Below the pieces are notes generated by a model. The model was given only the letters and a program-made list of their open reading frames with translations, did not search any database and was not told where the DNA came from. This document shows, piece by piece, positions 46,622-59,287 of a DNA stretch of 64,000 nt (positions are counted from its first letter, which is position 1; every line of letters starts with the position of its first letter). The stretch comes from Lomentospora prolificans. Its lineage: Eukaryota; Ascomycota; Sordariomycetes; Microascales; Microascaceae. Where the stretch lies: assembly GCA_029532625.1 (NCBI GenBank), contig JARFXM010000004.1, positions 558,001-622,000 of the forward strand. The letters run 5' to 3'. Both the position numbers and the translations under genes were made by a program.

Positions 46622-48970
46622 ATGCAGCTTGGTGCCCTTCTCCTCCTCGCCTTATCGACAACTGCCTTGGCTGCCAAGTCCAAGAAGAAGTGCGACGATG
46701 TCTACGACTACGTACGTATTTTCTTTTCTTCCTTTTTTGCCATCTGTTTTCCGTTTCCGTCGTTAGATTGTCTGTGTCTGCCTTTATCGTGGGTTTCCCA
46801 TTCGCGGCTTCGGGCCATTATCTCTGCTCTCTATACCCTCCCTCGATGAAAATTGTAGAAACCAGACAAGGCTGCTCCCCAATTCAGCCAAAACTTAGTC
46901 CCCTCACAATCTCCCCACCATTCACTCTCTTTCCGCACATCTCAAAAGAGTGTCCACAACCCGAGCGCGCGCGCTCTTCAACCCGGTCTAAAACACCAAC
47001 ACCCCAGCCAGAGTTCTTCCCCCCCCCCCCCCCCCCTTCCACGAACAAAGGAAAACAGCGCGTCATCGCCAAATCGCCCCTTCTCCCATCATCGCCAAAT
47101 CGCCCCTTCTCCCATCCCGCTCTCATCTCAACCCGCCCCCGTCACCGCAAAAAAGCTCCAATCACTACGCCCATGCGGGGACACAAACCGCCTCCCCGCC
47201 CGCTGGCACAATGGCCTCTAACCCACTAACCCACACCCCTAGATCATCGTCGGCGGCGGCACAGCCGGCGTGGCCGTAGCCTCCCGCCTCTCCCTCGGCC
47301 TCCCATCGGCGCGAATCCTCCTGGTCGAAGCCGGACCCTCGGCGCCCGACGAGCTCAAAATCACCGTGCCCGGCATGCGCGGCACCACGCTGGGCACAAA
47401 GTACGACTGGAACTTCACGTCCGTGGCCCAGCCCCACGTCGCCGACCGCGTCTTCAGCTACAACCGTGGCCGCGTGCTGGGCGGGTCATCGGCCCTCAAC
47501 CTCATGTCGTACGATCGCGCCGCCGCCGCCGAGTACGACGCGTGGGAGGAGTTGGGGAATCCTGGGTGGAACTGGGAGAACATGATTGACGCCATGATGC
47601 GCTCCGAGACTTTCACGGGCAGGAACACGGATACGTACGGGTCCGCCGGCGTGGGCGACAGCGGACCCGTGCAGGCCGTCATCAACAGGTATATCCCCGA
47701 GCAGCAGGAGAGCTTCATCCCCGCCCTCAACTCCCTCGGCGTGCCGTCAAACCTCGAGTCACTCGGCGGCGATCCCCTCGGCGTCATGTTCCAGCCCAGC
47801 AGCATCGATCCGGGCCCGTGGAACCGCTCGTACTCGGCCAACTCGTACCTGCCCATCGCCGGCGATAACCTCCACGTTGTGACCGACACCACCGTGGCCA
47901 AGGTCAACCTCGCGTCCGCCGGCCGCTCCAGGAAGCGCGCCACCGGCATCACCCTCGTCGACGGCACCGTCATACGCGCCAACAAGGAGGTCATCCTCTC
48001 CGCCGGCGCCATCCAGTCCCCTGTCCTCCTCGAGCTCTCCGGCATCGGCTCCTCCTCCGTCCTCTCGGCCGCCGGCATCCGCCAGCTCGTCAACCTTCCT
48101 GGCGTGGGCGAGAACCTCCAGGATCACCTCCGCGTCCAGACCTCGTACCACCTCAAGCCCGGCTACGTCTCGTTCGACAACATCCGCGCCAACGCCACCT
48201 ACGCCGCTGAGCAGCTCGCCCTGTACCTCGCTGGCGAGCGCTCCGCCTACATGTACACCGGCTCCGGCTACGCCTTCCTGACCTGGGACCAGGTCGCCGC
48301 CGACAACGGCACCGAGATCAAGTCCCTGGCCCAGCAGGTCGCCGACGCCGACGCTCACCCGGTCACCCAGAAGAAGGTCTCCTTCCTCAACGACTCCGCC
48401 ATCCCCCAGGTCGAAATCATCTTCTCCGATGGCTACACCGGCGCAAAGGGCTACCCCGCCGCCACCGATCCCCTCTTCGGAACGCAGCTCTTTACCCTCA
48501 TCGCCGCCCTCATGCACCCCCTCTCCCGCGGCAGCCTCCATATCAACCCTTCCAACCCCAGCCCCACCGCCAACCCCGTCATCAACCCCAACTTCTTCGA
48601 CAACGAGCACGACCTCAAGGCCATCGTCGAGGCCGTCAAATACACCCGTCGCGCTGCCTCCACCGAGCCCATGGCGTCCCTCTGGGAGACCCCCTACGAC
48701 CCCTCCGAGGTCCTCGGCGAGGGCACCGACGACGAGTGGACCCAGTTCGCCCGCAAGACCACCCTGTCCATCTTCCACCCCGTCGGCACCTGCTCCATGC
48801 TGCCCAAGGCCGACGGTGGCGTCGTCGATCCCCAGCTCAAGGTTTACGGTACCGAGAACCTCCGCGTCGTCGATGGCAGCATCATCCCTCTTCTCATCTC
48901 GGCCCACATCCAGACTGCCATTTATGGCATTGCTGAGATTGCCTCCGACATCATCATTGCTGATGCGTAG
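46622..48970 (+). CDS. Secreted FAD-dependent GMC oxidoreductase (AA3-type)
   Basis: Two exons are read, 46622-46711 and 47243-48970, giving 605 aa. Exon 1 is just a signal peptide and a short linker (MQLGALLLLALSTTALA, then KSKKKCDDVYDY). Exon 2 opens at the FAD motif (IIVGGGTAGVAVASRL). GMC signatures follow: RGRVLGGSSALNLM, the second signature near LSAGAIQSPVLLELSGIG, and the C-terminal catalytic region FHPVGTCSMLPK (His about 542) with VDGSIIPLLISAHIQ (second His about 585). Members oxidise alcohols or sugars and pass electrons to O2 or quinones, often outside the cell with lignocellulose enzymes. The substrate (aryl alcohol, glucose, choline-like) cannot be told. The 531-bp intron is unusually long here. 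Its CTAAC branch point and CCCCTAG acceptor are good. Confidence 0.93.
47019..47036. repeat. Poly(C) tract, 18 bp, within the GMC gene intron
   Basis: Run of 18 C inside the 531-bp intron, about 200 bp before the acceptor. Confidence 0.95.
47064..47115. repeat. Perfect 26-bp tandem duplication within the GMC gene intron
   Basis: Two identical adjacent copies beginning CATCGCCAAATCGCCCC, at 47064-47089 and 47090-47115. A recent duplication that helps explain the intron's length. Confidence 0.9.
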
Positions 48971-51756
48971 ATTCGTCGGTTATCTTTGGAAACAAGAACA
49001 CTAAAGTCCTCTTGGCTCGGTGTTTGACTCGTGTGTGCAGTTTAAAAGAGGTCTGGGGAGTGCACAGCGTTCCTACACCAGCTTGCCCCACCTCGTCTTG
49101 CGTGTTACGTGAAACGTGGTGCATCGTATAACCAAGAGCCTAGCTTCGAGTATAAATTATCCATACCTTTCAAGTTCCAACAGATTGTCAGCTCCAAGAT
49201 GCTCCTTATAATGCTACTTTATCAAGTATCGCGACAGCGGCCGCTTCCACCGTGATTCGTGCCAACATGTACATGTAGTACTACCCAAAAATCGTGAATC
49301 CTCGATCATCGCGAGGCAGGACACAAAAGTCCATCGATGCTATAGAGCCATCTCTGATCGCTATCGTACAAGAATAACCCAAGCTATCCCATTCGCACGG
49401 GTTGCGTGACAGCATCGTGTCTTTTTCTAGGTGTATCAACCATTCCCATGAGGAGATGCGTGGTGCTGCTGCAAATCGGAGAGCAAGGCCGTCATGCGCA
49501 GCAAGAGGAGCCAGCGCCCAATAGCTTTTGTGAAACACTCAAGATAAACTATTATACCAGTTATGTCGAAGTCCACAAGAAAAGCCCGCACGGAAAGCAA
49601 AAGTAGAAAAAGAAGGGAGAGCAAAAGTAGAAAAAAATGACAGAGACATAGAGATTGCTTCCGAAGGAAGGGAGAGAAAGCCCCGACTTCTCACTGAGAT
49701 ATACTCGAAATCCCCCCTCGGGGTGCCCAAATCGCCTTGGAGCTGAGATGCGTCCTGATCAGGCGAGCTCTGACCTAGGATGTTCGGAGCAGGACACCAC
49801 GACCGGCAGTCGAGTGCTCCCCCCTATTAGTCCTCGTAACGTAAAGGAGGGGCTGGCGTCATTCTAATAGGATGTTCAGTTCTGGACCTCAGGCAACATG
49901 GCAGACGGTCTTCTCAGGCAGCCAGATTGTTCCGGCCGGGATATACGTGTCCACAGCTTTCCCTGAGCCCACCCTGACTCCGGTTCCGCCAGGTCCCTCC
50001 TTCTCCAACTATCTTGAATACCACATTCAGTGATCAACGCGGACGCTCGATGTCTGGTTCGAGTTCGGGTCCAGTTCGAGACAACTTGCGAGAAGGTAGG
50101 TGGCGCTGGTCGGGTAAGCACATCGGTTTGCCTTGAAGAAAAAGCAAAGAAAGCAAAAAAAAAAAGAACAAAAAACACGCGCCAAGGTATTTGGTAGAGA
50201 AGCCGCCAATGGAAGACTTCAGGTTCTGATCCCGTGCGCGCGGCCGTTCTGCTGGCCGAAATTAAATGTTGGAACATTGGACCACGCCTGTGACAAAGGC
50301 CTGCCACATCTCATGTGTCGAGTCCCCGTCAGTAATTGCCCAATGAATCCCCCCCGAGTTGAATATGTTAGACGAGGAGACTGCTGACAGTTCCAGCGGG
50401 GTTTATCTGATGGCATCCGTTGGAACCAAGCCAACAGTCCAGTGTTAATTTCACCGGAGGCAACCGGAGCACCTGAGGGTTTAATGGGCCACTCAGATCA
50501 TCCCCTCGCGAAGCTGGTCCTTCGTACCTGTTCTATTCTGCATTTTGTGCGAATGCTTTGCGCGCACCTGCGCTGATGGCGGCGCCGAACCTCGTCATCA
50601 GGCACAGGTCCGCGAACCAGCGGAATCAGCTACCCCCCAGCCCCATGGTTGAAGCACACAGGTGTTTGGCTTTTTTAGGGGCGAGAGGACTCGCCAGCAG
50701 TAGAGAAGGAATTCTCAAATCTTCCCCACCGGTCACGCTCCGGTGCCCCCAATACTCGGGATTGAACTTCGGTAGGCTTGCAGCGACTCTTCAAAGCCCC
50801 CTACGCCCTCAAGCCGAAGTGGACCCCACCCTCAATTTCAAGCCCGAAGAAACTACAAACGGGACGGCGGGAAAGGCGTCCAGCCCCGCAAGAGGCGTTA
50901 GTCTTGCAAAGATATCAGAGATATCCGGCCTTTGATCGTTAGAGCCCAATGTGAGTACCGGTTAGCAAGGTTTTCGATGAGAGAGAAAACACGCCCATGC
51001 TGTTCCCCATACCATAGCTTAAGTGACATTGACGCCTCCGTCGTTAAAAATTCAACAGTAGTGAGTAAGTCTATTCCTAAGCAGCAGACAATGGCGCTCT
51101 AAGGTAGAGGCTGAGCTGGGAATGGGACCACACCGCCGCTCAGAAGGCGCAAGGCAGCCGGAGCTTTGGGACCTGTTTGAAATTAGCAATTCGAGGACGC
51201 CGTAGATCAGTTGTCCCCAGGCGGACTCTCATCGCCCCAATCCATCCTCCTTCCCCAATCATGAGTGAGATTGAGCGACGAGCCGGTGGCACCGCGATCC
51301 CTTTCGAGACTCTAGGCGGCTCTGAGAAGCCGGCCGCCTCTCACACCTTCAACACAGGCGTACAAGACCCCGGTTCCCGAGAGCTTGCGTCTACCCAACA
51401 GTCTCGGTGAGGCGAGTTGCTTGTCGTGTTGCTCCTGCATGCAACTGTGTTAGAGGCGGTCGCCCAAACCTGTCATCCAAATAGAGGGCATGGGCCTCAC
51501 CTGGTGTTCTTATCGAAACCAAGAACACTTCACTTCTAGCTACCATCTGGCTTTTATATATTCGAGTAGCACTGTCGCGATTTCGATAGTCTTCTCAACC
51601 ATCTTCTCGGCAGGTTGACTTGGTTGCAACAAGTGCAACAGCAGCATCAAACACGACTTCGCTGCAGTTGCCGCTTACTGCAAGCCGTCGAGCTCGGTAG
51701 GAGGGAGGCCGACAACAACGTCTGTCAATCCACGAAATTCCTCATTCGCCGCCGCC
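48971..51756. other. Spacer, 3' of the GMC gene and promoter of the C2H2 gene
   Basis: ORFs such as 49876-50307 (-) and 50558-50935 (+) have no recognised domain. Nothing else is supported. Confidence 0.5.
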
Positions 51757-53375
51757 ATGGCAGGAAGTGGCGGGAACATCGACTCCTTGTCGTTTCCTGC
51801 CGACGGCAGCCAGTCTGGCCGAGATTCAGATTCTGGCGCTTGTTTCCCTGTGGATGTTTTCAGCAGAGACCTCGCCCATATCTCATTTGCCAGAAATTGC
51901 GATAGGAGAACTCTCGAGACTAACGCGATCGCCCAGGACGCACCCAGCAACAATCATCTCTCACCAGGATTTGACAGCTCACATATAGCGCCTGTGCAAG
52001 CAACCCAAGTTTACTACCCGTCTCCCCTCAGAACAACTCCTAAACCATGGAGTCATCTGGATGTCAGCGGCGGAGACCTCACAGCGCATCTACCAGGACC
52101 TCTGACCGCCAATTCAGCTCTTTGGGGTACTGGAACTGAGAGCGCTGTGATAAGTCATCACCCAGACTCCTGCAACAGTCCCGAAGGTCAGGCAGCTCAC
52201 AGTTTTTCGGGCGAGTTTCTCACGCCTTTCAATTCCCCCTTCCACCACAGCCTAGGAACTAGGGATGGATCTGTCAGCAGCTTAGCAGGGTACACGACTA
52301 CTCACAGCGGTAGTCATCAAGACAACACACTCCAGAAGAATGAGGCTTCCCGATTGGTATGTCCCTTCTTTAAGCGCTACGGGGAGGAATATCGCAAACG
52401 TCATCCCGGGTCGGCTTGCGTTGGGAAGGGGTTTCTTGGGCTCAGTCGATTGATGTAAGTTGTCCTGGATAAACCGGCGAACCGGATGGCAGCGAGGGAG
52501 ATTGTGCTGACACCGAGGACAAAGCCAACACCTAAAGAGGTTCCACTGTGGCTCACCAGGATGCTCCCAGGGCCGTGGATCAGTTGATAACCAAAATGAG
52601 CTCTTGAAGCCGAAGGGTTTGCCTCACGTGAGGGTCCACGGGGCCGAGATGAAGGAAATAAAGAGAATTATGCGCACACGCCGCCAGGGCCCGCGGGAGA
52701 AATGGAACGCGATATACACGGTTTTATTTCCAGGCTATCAAGTCCCAGATCCATGTAGGTTAAACGAAAGGGGAATTGCGAAACGAGTTCGAACTCTGCT
52801 AACAAGAGAGGACGCATCTAGATGTTGGGGGTGCGGAGGAGGGGGAACAGCCGCAGCAGCTATCAACACCAGCACTCCTTCCGTCGTCCCCCCTGCGGCC
52901 GGTGCGGTGGCAGCAGTACCAAGGCATGCCGAGAACCTCGCCAGTAAATATTGGCCCTCGTTGTGTATTAACCCCTTACATCCCTGGCGAGAATATGGAA
53001 GTCAACTTCGGTAATCGTGCAGAAGGAAATCAATTCATCGAGTCCGGTGCCTTTTCATCATCGATTCAGACCAACACTGGGAGTGCACAATCAAGCAACT
53101 TTCAGCCCGGACATTCCCTGACGAGCGTTCCAAGCCAGGACAGGTCGCTAGCGTCAAGCTATTCCGCCCAGATAGTAGACGGCCATGCCAATTGCAACGC
53201 AGATGGCGGGGCCTACGGCAGTTGGGGGTACTCATCGACTTTTCCGTTCCAAGGCAATACGACCCAGGCGCCGCTCGAAGAAAGTCTGCACCAAGACTCC
53301 CGGAATCCCAACAACTATGCCTTCGAAAGCTTGGGGCAGCCGCCGAAAGGTGTGCAGTGGTCGCCAAACAAGTGA
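51757..53375 (+). CDS. Fungal C2H2-type zinc finger protein, putative regulator
   Basis: Three exons are read: 51757-52454, 52525-52754 and 52822-53375, giving 493 aa. Introns of 70 and 67 bp are GT-AG; the second has a CTAAC branch point. The N-terminal ~200 residues are Ser/Gly/His-rich with no domain. The core is LVCPFFKRYGEEYRKRHPG, GLSRLIQHLKRFHCGSPGC (across the first splice junction), then EIKRIMRTRRQGPREKWNAIYTVLFPGYQVPDPY (ending at the second junction). This order, CPF(Y/F)K..., RL..HL.R.H, then EKW..IY..LFP....P.PY, is typical of a large family of filamentous-fungal proteins annotated as C2H2-type and thought nuclear. The Ser/Asn/Gln-rich C-terminus may be activating. Exact zinc ligands look atypical, so DNA binding is uncertain. 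Confidence 0.78.
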
Positions 53376-56300
53376 GCACCATACCACAGTCCTCCGCCGA
53401 CAAATGCCACACCATTAGGCCGAGTGAAAGTGCGCTTGAAAAGAACACCTCCCTTTCCACTTCCATCAAGCGAGCCGACATGGGGCCTTCGATTCCTTCA
53501 AAGGCGCCTCTGAGGGGAAGAGGGGCCTACTCTCTGCCTATACCATTTCTGTTCCAAACGGCGCGATAGGACACGGGCGCGGGCGAGTTTGTACCGACCG
53601 TCGGTTGTGCCTATGGGCAAGCAGTCTCTCGCCGAGCTTCCCGAGCGTCTCTTTTAAGCCGTGCCTCTTGGACTTTATTTATCCCCCCCATTTCCCAGTC
53701 TTTTTCTCTTCCCTTTCCTTTTTTTGCCCCTCTTTACTTTTCTTCTTTACCCTATTTTCGTTTCGTTTCTTAACAATGGTAGATGCAGAGGGCCCCGAGT
53801 TGTTGAGTATCCCAGTCTGTCTTCGTTAGACAAGTGTCGTCGAGGAACCAGTGGTTCAGGTTAGGCTCGTTTCCCTCGATCTTCAAGGCAAATATTCTCT
53901 AGGTCGTGAACTGCCTTATCAATACAACCATGCCTTAACACTGGCTCGATATTCTCAACCTACCCAAGAGAAGGCAAGCGGGCAACCCCTAAGCCGGGCT
54001 CTCCCCCAATGAAGTTCTCGTTATCAGTCAGATCAGCACCTATACCACAGCATTCCATCTTCGTCTCTGAAAGTCGCCATTACTCCAACGGGTGTGTATT
54101 TTCCACAACTGAGGGGATGAAGTCTCAGTGTCGGAGATTGACAGATGGACAGGAAAGGAAAGACAAGAAGTTTCCTATTTCATCACGTCTTCGAATCGCG
54201 CTTGGATCGGAGGCAAGAGTGATTGTCGACGAAGAAACGAAGGAAAGCTCGCAAAAGACAACGGCGTAGGGAGAAGTCGTGGTCGCCTGTTCGTTATGAT
54301 CGTGTCTGCCGTGGAACAAGGAGTGGAGAAAAGGGAGACGGGAAGGCGCAGCCAACGATCCTCAGGTATTGGTCTGATAACTCGCGTGGTTTCAGCATAC
54401 CTTTGTCTAATATTTCGACTCTTCCTGACATCGATGCGCCCCGAATGAATGAGGCTTGACCATATCGAACCCGACGGATGGGGGTGTCATGGCGGCCGAT
54501 CTCTCCATCCGGTACGACTCGAAGGTTCTACTGGTAGACGAGAGATCACACTGGACACAGTCGGTTCAGGGTGCCGGAAATTGGAAACAAGGACGGAAAG
54601 GCAGCACGAGAGACTTTATTTCGGTTTCCTGAAGCGTATACAAGCGCGCTGCGGCGATTATTTGAGAAGCCAGGGGTTCTTTTTTTCAGTTTCACCTCAA
54701 GTTATGATGGTGAATATTGTGCTGGTTGAGATTAGAGCACGGATGACCATTTTATGACCACTTATGATCTTATGTTCAATGATGCAATTTTTATGACATT
54801 TCCTCATCCCACGCCACCCGAGGGCATCTTATTTTCTGTATATCCGAAATGAGGATTCCACCCCTCAATGTGTTCCAAGTCTTATGGATCACGTCCGGTG
54901 TCTAACCAGAGACTCCGCAATCATCCTAAACTAAATGCCGAGTCTCAGTCAGTCCAGTCGATATTGAAACATCCAATAAAAGCGGCTCCTCGGTGGAGGA
55001 GAAGTTGAGCGTGTCTGATACGGACTCCACACCTGCCTCCCCCCATCCCTGTGTCTTGCAACAATCACGACAGGGTTTTTGACGAGGCTAGGGGCAATGC
55101 GTAATTAGCATTCATTGAGATAAGACGCCGCAGATTTGGAGCTCGACCCGGCCGTCAGAGCTAGCCAGTTAAAGGACGCAGCCACTAAATAAACGTGGCG
55201 CAAAGGCCCAAGGTCCAACCAAAGCCATCGTCTCGCTCGTTTTCATCGTCCTCAATCCTAAGGCAAACGATTGATGGAAGTTGGCATCCCTCGTTGACAG
55301 CCATCCTAGGGAGCCGCGTCGAAACTGGCCTGAAGAATCCTCCAGCTCTTCGGCCCAGAGGCGGGCAGTCTCACTCCTCGAAGGCTCGGGTCGTAAGTTG
55401 GCAGAGATAAGAACCAATACCTGGAGTCATTGCCCTTCATGCATATCATTTATTGATTAGCTCCAGACACGACTCATCCTCAATGGCTCGAGTAAACATG
55501 ATTGCCCTTACACCCAAGTGTCCCAGACCACCCTCACTACTGGGAAAAGAGTAGTTTCTACCTGCTCAGTATGGCAGCGTCACCCACGGGGGCCTAAGAA
55601 CCTTGTAGAGCCGAAGTCGTGCCTCGCCTCGTATAAAAAGCCGAATGAATACGACTTGTTTTCCAGGATGCCGAATTAGTGGTAGTATTCAGCATGTCGC
55701 CCACGTTTGTTTGGCCACACAAATGACTAAATCAAGATTCGTCCAAATACATGGTATGATATCAAGCACTATATTAGTCGTGCCTAGGTAGAGTAGAACT
55801 GGAGACCCTTTTAAGAACGGATGGTAGGTAATAACTGCTTCGCGCAACAAGCTATGGCGGACAGCGATCCTTAGGAGAAGTGTCTAGTAACTTAACATGA
55901 CATGCAGCTGCCGCAATTTTGATGTTCCTCCTCTGCCCAAGCTTTGCCAGTATACACATTGTTAATGCTCAACCGCGGATTGCAGAAGGACTTTGCGTTC
56001 CGGCAGACCTGGACGTATGAGAAAGAGCTCCGGCCGTGCTTAGGTAGTGGGAAACATGATGATACTGAGCACCAATGGCGTTGGGAAGCTGAGACAAATC
56101 TGGAAACAAAGCTTATTATCAATATCACTCCAGTATCGATAGAGGGAAGCTCCTACGTTACCGAGAAGCCCTCTCCGACAGATTATTCCCTCTTATAAAG
56201 AATATAGAAGGCTAGGCTTGGCTGGCTCGAGCTGAGTTGAATACCTCAAGTTGTATCATCTCAAAAACCACTCAATAAACACGAAGGCATGCCCATGCCG

Positions 56301-57420
56301 CTCCTTCCATTTCGGTCACCGACCGGAAACACTCACTTCGCTCCTTCCTCCCTCATCCTCGCGCCCAACCCGATTATGTGCCTTAGCTGATGACTATCAC
56401 CCTGGCCATCACCGACAACAGCAGATGGCCAAGTGGTTCGGAAGCTGGGACGTGGCAGGGGAGAGAGTGCCTGAGTTCGATCCCGACGGGGGGAGAGCTT
56501 TCAGCGCGACTCCTCCACGGAAGCGTCCGCTGGTGCCCAGGGATCGAGATAAAGAAATACCTGCCAAGGAGATCCCCGCCCGCGGAGGGTGGTCCTCAGG
56601 CGCGCCAAGTGCCCCGACGGGGGTTATGAGGGGGCGTATAAAACAAATATAGTTTTTTTCGCCGAAATTTCTGATTTTCCTTGGCTAACGTGAGGGCTGA
56701 ATTGTGACGTCGTGACGCTTGGCCTGGGGAGCAGCATCGTGATCAAGTTTATATCTATCCCAACTATGCTGGCAGTAAACACTCGAACCCGACTAGAATC
56801 TAATATGCTAGTTTGTCCCTCATTTGAAACGCTTGTCGACCTTCAATGGCCATGGAAGCTGCGTGTTATCCATTGATGCTCGGCCTCTTCGAGTATCTGC
56901 TGATATGTCTTGGCTACGACTCGCTACTATGGCGTTTTACCTGTCCCTGCTATGAGGTACGCCGTAAGATAATCAGTAAATGATATCCTACTGTTGCGAG
57001 CAATCCTATCTTTGGTATCTTGAACCAGATTGAACCTTGAAGCGACTGGTGATTCCGAGCTGGTAGAAAGGTTCGTTATTGGCGTACCAACTGCTATCCC
57101 AGGAAGCTAGGGTTAATTCCGCACACCTGCATCTCCAAAGCCATTCTCTCAAGAGAACATGCGAATTTAAACAAAACCGAGCAAGGCCACCCGGCTTTTG
57201 ATGTAGTCTCATAGAGAGCGGACCCGAAGGATTGAGGCCGTCGTGGCGCTCATCACGATTGTCCAAAATTGCTGCCTTGAAAACCAGGCGCTGAAAGCCA
57301 ATCAGCAGCCAGCTAATCCAGCATCAATACCATCATTCCGAATTCCGCCCTTCCCAAAGAATTGCAGCAACGACTTCGAATCCCACAATTGTCTCCCAAT
57401 TGGACTCACGCGCCACAAAA
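53376..57420. other. Spacer of 4 kb, no gene recognised
   Basis: A T/C-rich part (53.6-53.8 kb) is probably the 3' UTR or a promoter. Short ORFs at 54.0-54.7 and 55.9-56.6 kb have no recognised product. Confidence 0.5.
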
Positions 57421-57899
57421 ATGACGTCCGACTCTTCTTCCGAAGCCCCTAGGCGTACGTGCCGCTTGATAACCTCCTATTTGTGGCTCTTTAGCGGCCG
57501 CCCTCCCTAGCCCCCGGCCGAAATTCACGACCTTGCTCAGGATCTCAGCTAACCTTCCCTCAATATCTAGTGGCAACCCGCGAGGAGATGCGGGATGCCA
57601 AGCTCCCCCTCGCCTACCGAGATAGCTGCGCCCACCTCCTCATCCCCCTCAACCGATGCCGCTACGATTCCTACTATTTGCCGTGGAAGTGCAACGTGAG
57701 CCGACCCCGAACCGAGCCCATTCATGCTAGAAGCTCGAGAAGATGCCCACGGGAGTGATTTCGATAGTTCTGACCGTTGTATCGCGATATTTAGGACGAG
57801 AGGCATAGTTACGAAAAGTGCCAGTACGACGAGTTCCAGAAGCGAGTCCGCAAGATGGACGAGCTACGCGCGGCGAAGGACGGTGCGAGGAGCAACTAA
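57421..57899 (+). CDS. NADH:ubiquinone oxidoreductase subunit NDUFB7/B18 (complex I)
   Basis: Three short exons are read: 57421-57454, 57571-57695 and 57795-57899, giving 87 aa. All introns are GT-AG and the first has a CTAAC branch point and ATATCTAG acceptor. The start MTSDSSSEAPR is joined to LATREEMRDAKLPLAYR. The core has the twin CX9C fold of this subunit: SC-AHLLIPLNR-C and KC-NDERHSYEK-C, with YYLPWKC between. The end is YDEFQKRVRKMDELR...GARSN, the family C-terminus. It is an accessory subunit of the complex I membrane arm, facing the intermembrane space. Its two disulphides should form through the Mia40 pathway. Small exon sizes make it easy to miss by ORF search. No lesion. Confidence 0.95.
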
Positions 57900-58507
57900 A
57901 AGAGAGATGAAGAGAGCGTGGCGAAAGGGGGCTCTGGACGTCGGGTGCGATTCTTGTGTATACGGATTCCTTGTAACAATTTGTCATCTGCCGTGACTTC
58001 AATAGACTGGCTTTCTAGCCATTATCTAGTCCACTTTTCCCTCGACGATAAACATGCGGCCTTTTTTTGCGGACGACTCAGATCAGCGAATGGAGCGAGG
58101 ACAAACTTAAAGAGCGGATAGGGGTCAATTTGAATGAGTGGCATCTAACTATGGGTATCAGCGTCAATCTGGGGCCAAGACCTTTTCCCGAATTACTGAC
58201 TACGCACTTGAACGAAAGCATCCTAGCAAACCGTGTGTCCATTAAGCATCAAAGGGTCGTTGAGAGTGTTTCAATCTTGTTCAAAAGAGCGATATCCGAT
58301 TTTTGTCGCCACACAAAGAAAAAAGACCGTTCTGGGTTCCCCGAAAAACCTGCCAGCAGAAAAGAGGAAGCAAAGGAGAGCGATGGTGGGTGAACATTCC
58401 ATATTACACGGAGGCCGTCGGAGTACGCCCATCCGACCAAGAACCAAAAGATCCAACTTAATACAAGGCCAACTAGATGGGCAAGGAACAAACGAAAGAA
58501 GCCATTA
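57900..58507. other. Spacer between convergent genes
   Basis: Lies between the 3' ends of the NDUFB7 (+) and FHA (-) genes. I looked here for a kinase domain continuing the FHA gene and saw none. Confidence 0.55.
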
Positions 58508-59287
58508 CTACTCGCTAACAGGGATGATAGGATCCCACGGCCTAGCGGTATTCCAAAGGAACGTCTGCGCCGATGCGCCGTCCTCCGCCGGCACCGTGTA
58601 CTTGACGTACCTTGTCCTTGGTGACGCGCCACTTCCGGCACCGGAAAACAACGGCGCGACGGCGCCAAACTCCTCCTTGCCCGTCGCGAGCTCGCGCCTC
58701 TCGGCCAGCTCGACGAGGAAGTCGTCCACGCGGCGTACGTAGCCGTCGACATCGAGGAGGGGCGCGTTGACGATAATCTGGAAGCGGACGGTCTGGATGT
58801 CGAGTACGATGCGCTTGACTTGATCGGGAAACCCGTACGACCCCCCACTGCTGAGAACCCAGGATGTGCCGCGGCGGTCACCGTTGCTGTGGTGATCGTA
58901 CCAGACGGCGGTGCCGTTCTTGGACATGTCACGGAGGATGAGGCGCGACTCGGCATCAAAGGTGAGGTAGCAGTGGCGGCGGCTGATGCCAGGGAGCTTG
59001 GGTAGCACGATGTCGCAGGTGGACGCGTCGGTGCCGATGAGGAAGCCCAGGTGGGTCTTGGGCTTGTGACTGAAGCGGAGCTGGAGGGCGGGGCCCGCGG
59101 GGGCAATGGAGCCGAGCGGGTTGCTGAGGCTTGTGATAGAGGAGGTAGAGGAGGTGAATGAGGAGGGAATGAGTTCAGGGAGGGACTTGGTGAGGATAGG
59201 TTTGTTTTGCCGCATCTGGATGGCCTGCATTGCCAGAGCGTTGCCGTAGGAGGGCACAAGGAAGGCGATGAAGTCGGAATGGTCCAT
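58508..59287 (-). CDS. FHA-domain protein without kinase domain
   Basis: A single exon encodes 259 aa. The FHA phosphothreonine-binding domain lies at about residues 70-175. It has IGTDASTCDIVLPKLPGIS then RRHCYLTFD (the GxxSRRH block), and LRDMSKNGTAVWYD with the conserved SKNGT block, so phosphopeptide binding is likely intact. The N-terminus (MDHSDFIAFLVPSYGNALAM) and the layout of the FHA part resemble filamentous-fungal FHA-kinases in which a protein kinase domain follows at once. Here the protein ends at WDPIIPVSE and no kinase sequence is seen downstream. It may be a natural FHA-only paralogue or a 3'-truncated one. Start chosen as the first Met in frame. Partner and pathway unknown. 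Confidence 0.85.
   Translation of the reverse strand: MDHSDFIAFLVPSYGNALAMQAIQMRQNKPILTKSLPELIPSSFTSSTSSITSLSNPLGSIAPAGPALQLRFSHKPKTHLGFLIGTDASTCDIVLPKLPGISRRHCYLTFDAESRLILRDMSKNGTAVWYDHHSNGDRRGTSWVLSSGGSYGFPDQVKRIVLDIQTVRFQIIVNAPLLDVDGYVRRVDDFLVELAERRELATGKEEFGAVAPLFSGAGSGASPRTRYVKYTVPAEDGASAQTFLWNTARPWDPIIPVSE

Noticed and set aside
47759..48907. 382-codon minus-strand open frame opposite the GMC oxidoreductase
   Set aside because: Antisense frame produced by strong C-ending codon bias; Gly/Val/Asp-rich with no domain.
32735..48970. A metabolite gene cluster around THI4, rhodopsin-like and GMC genes
   Set aside because: No backbone synthase, transporter or cluster regulator is present, spacers are large, and the genes have unrelated roles.
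56430..56500. tRNA-like string (GGCCAAGTGGTTCGGAAGC...GAGTTCGATCCC)
   Set aside because: The T-stem and acceptor stem do not pair, so no cloverleaf forms. No other tRNA was found by eye.
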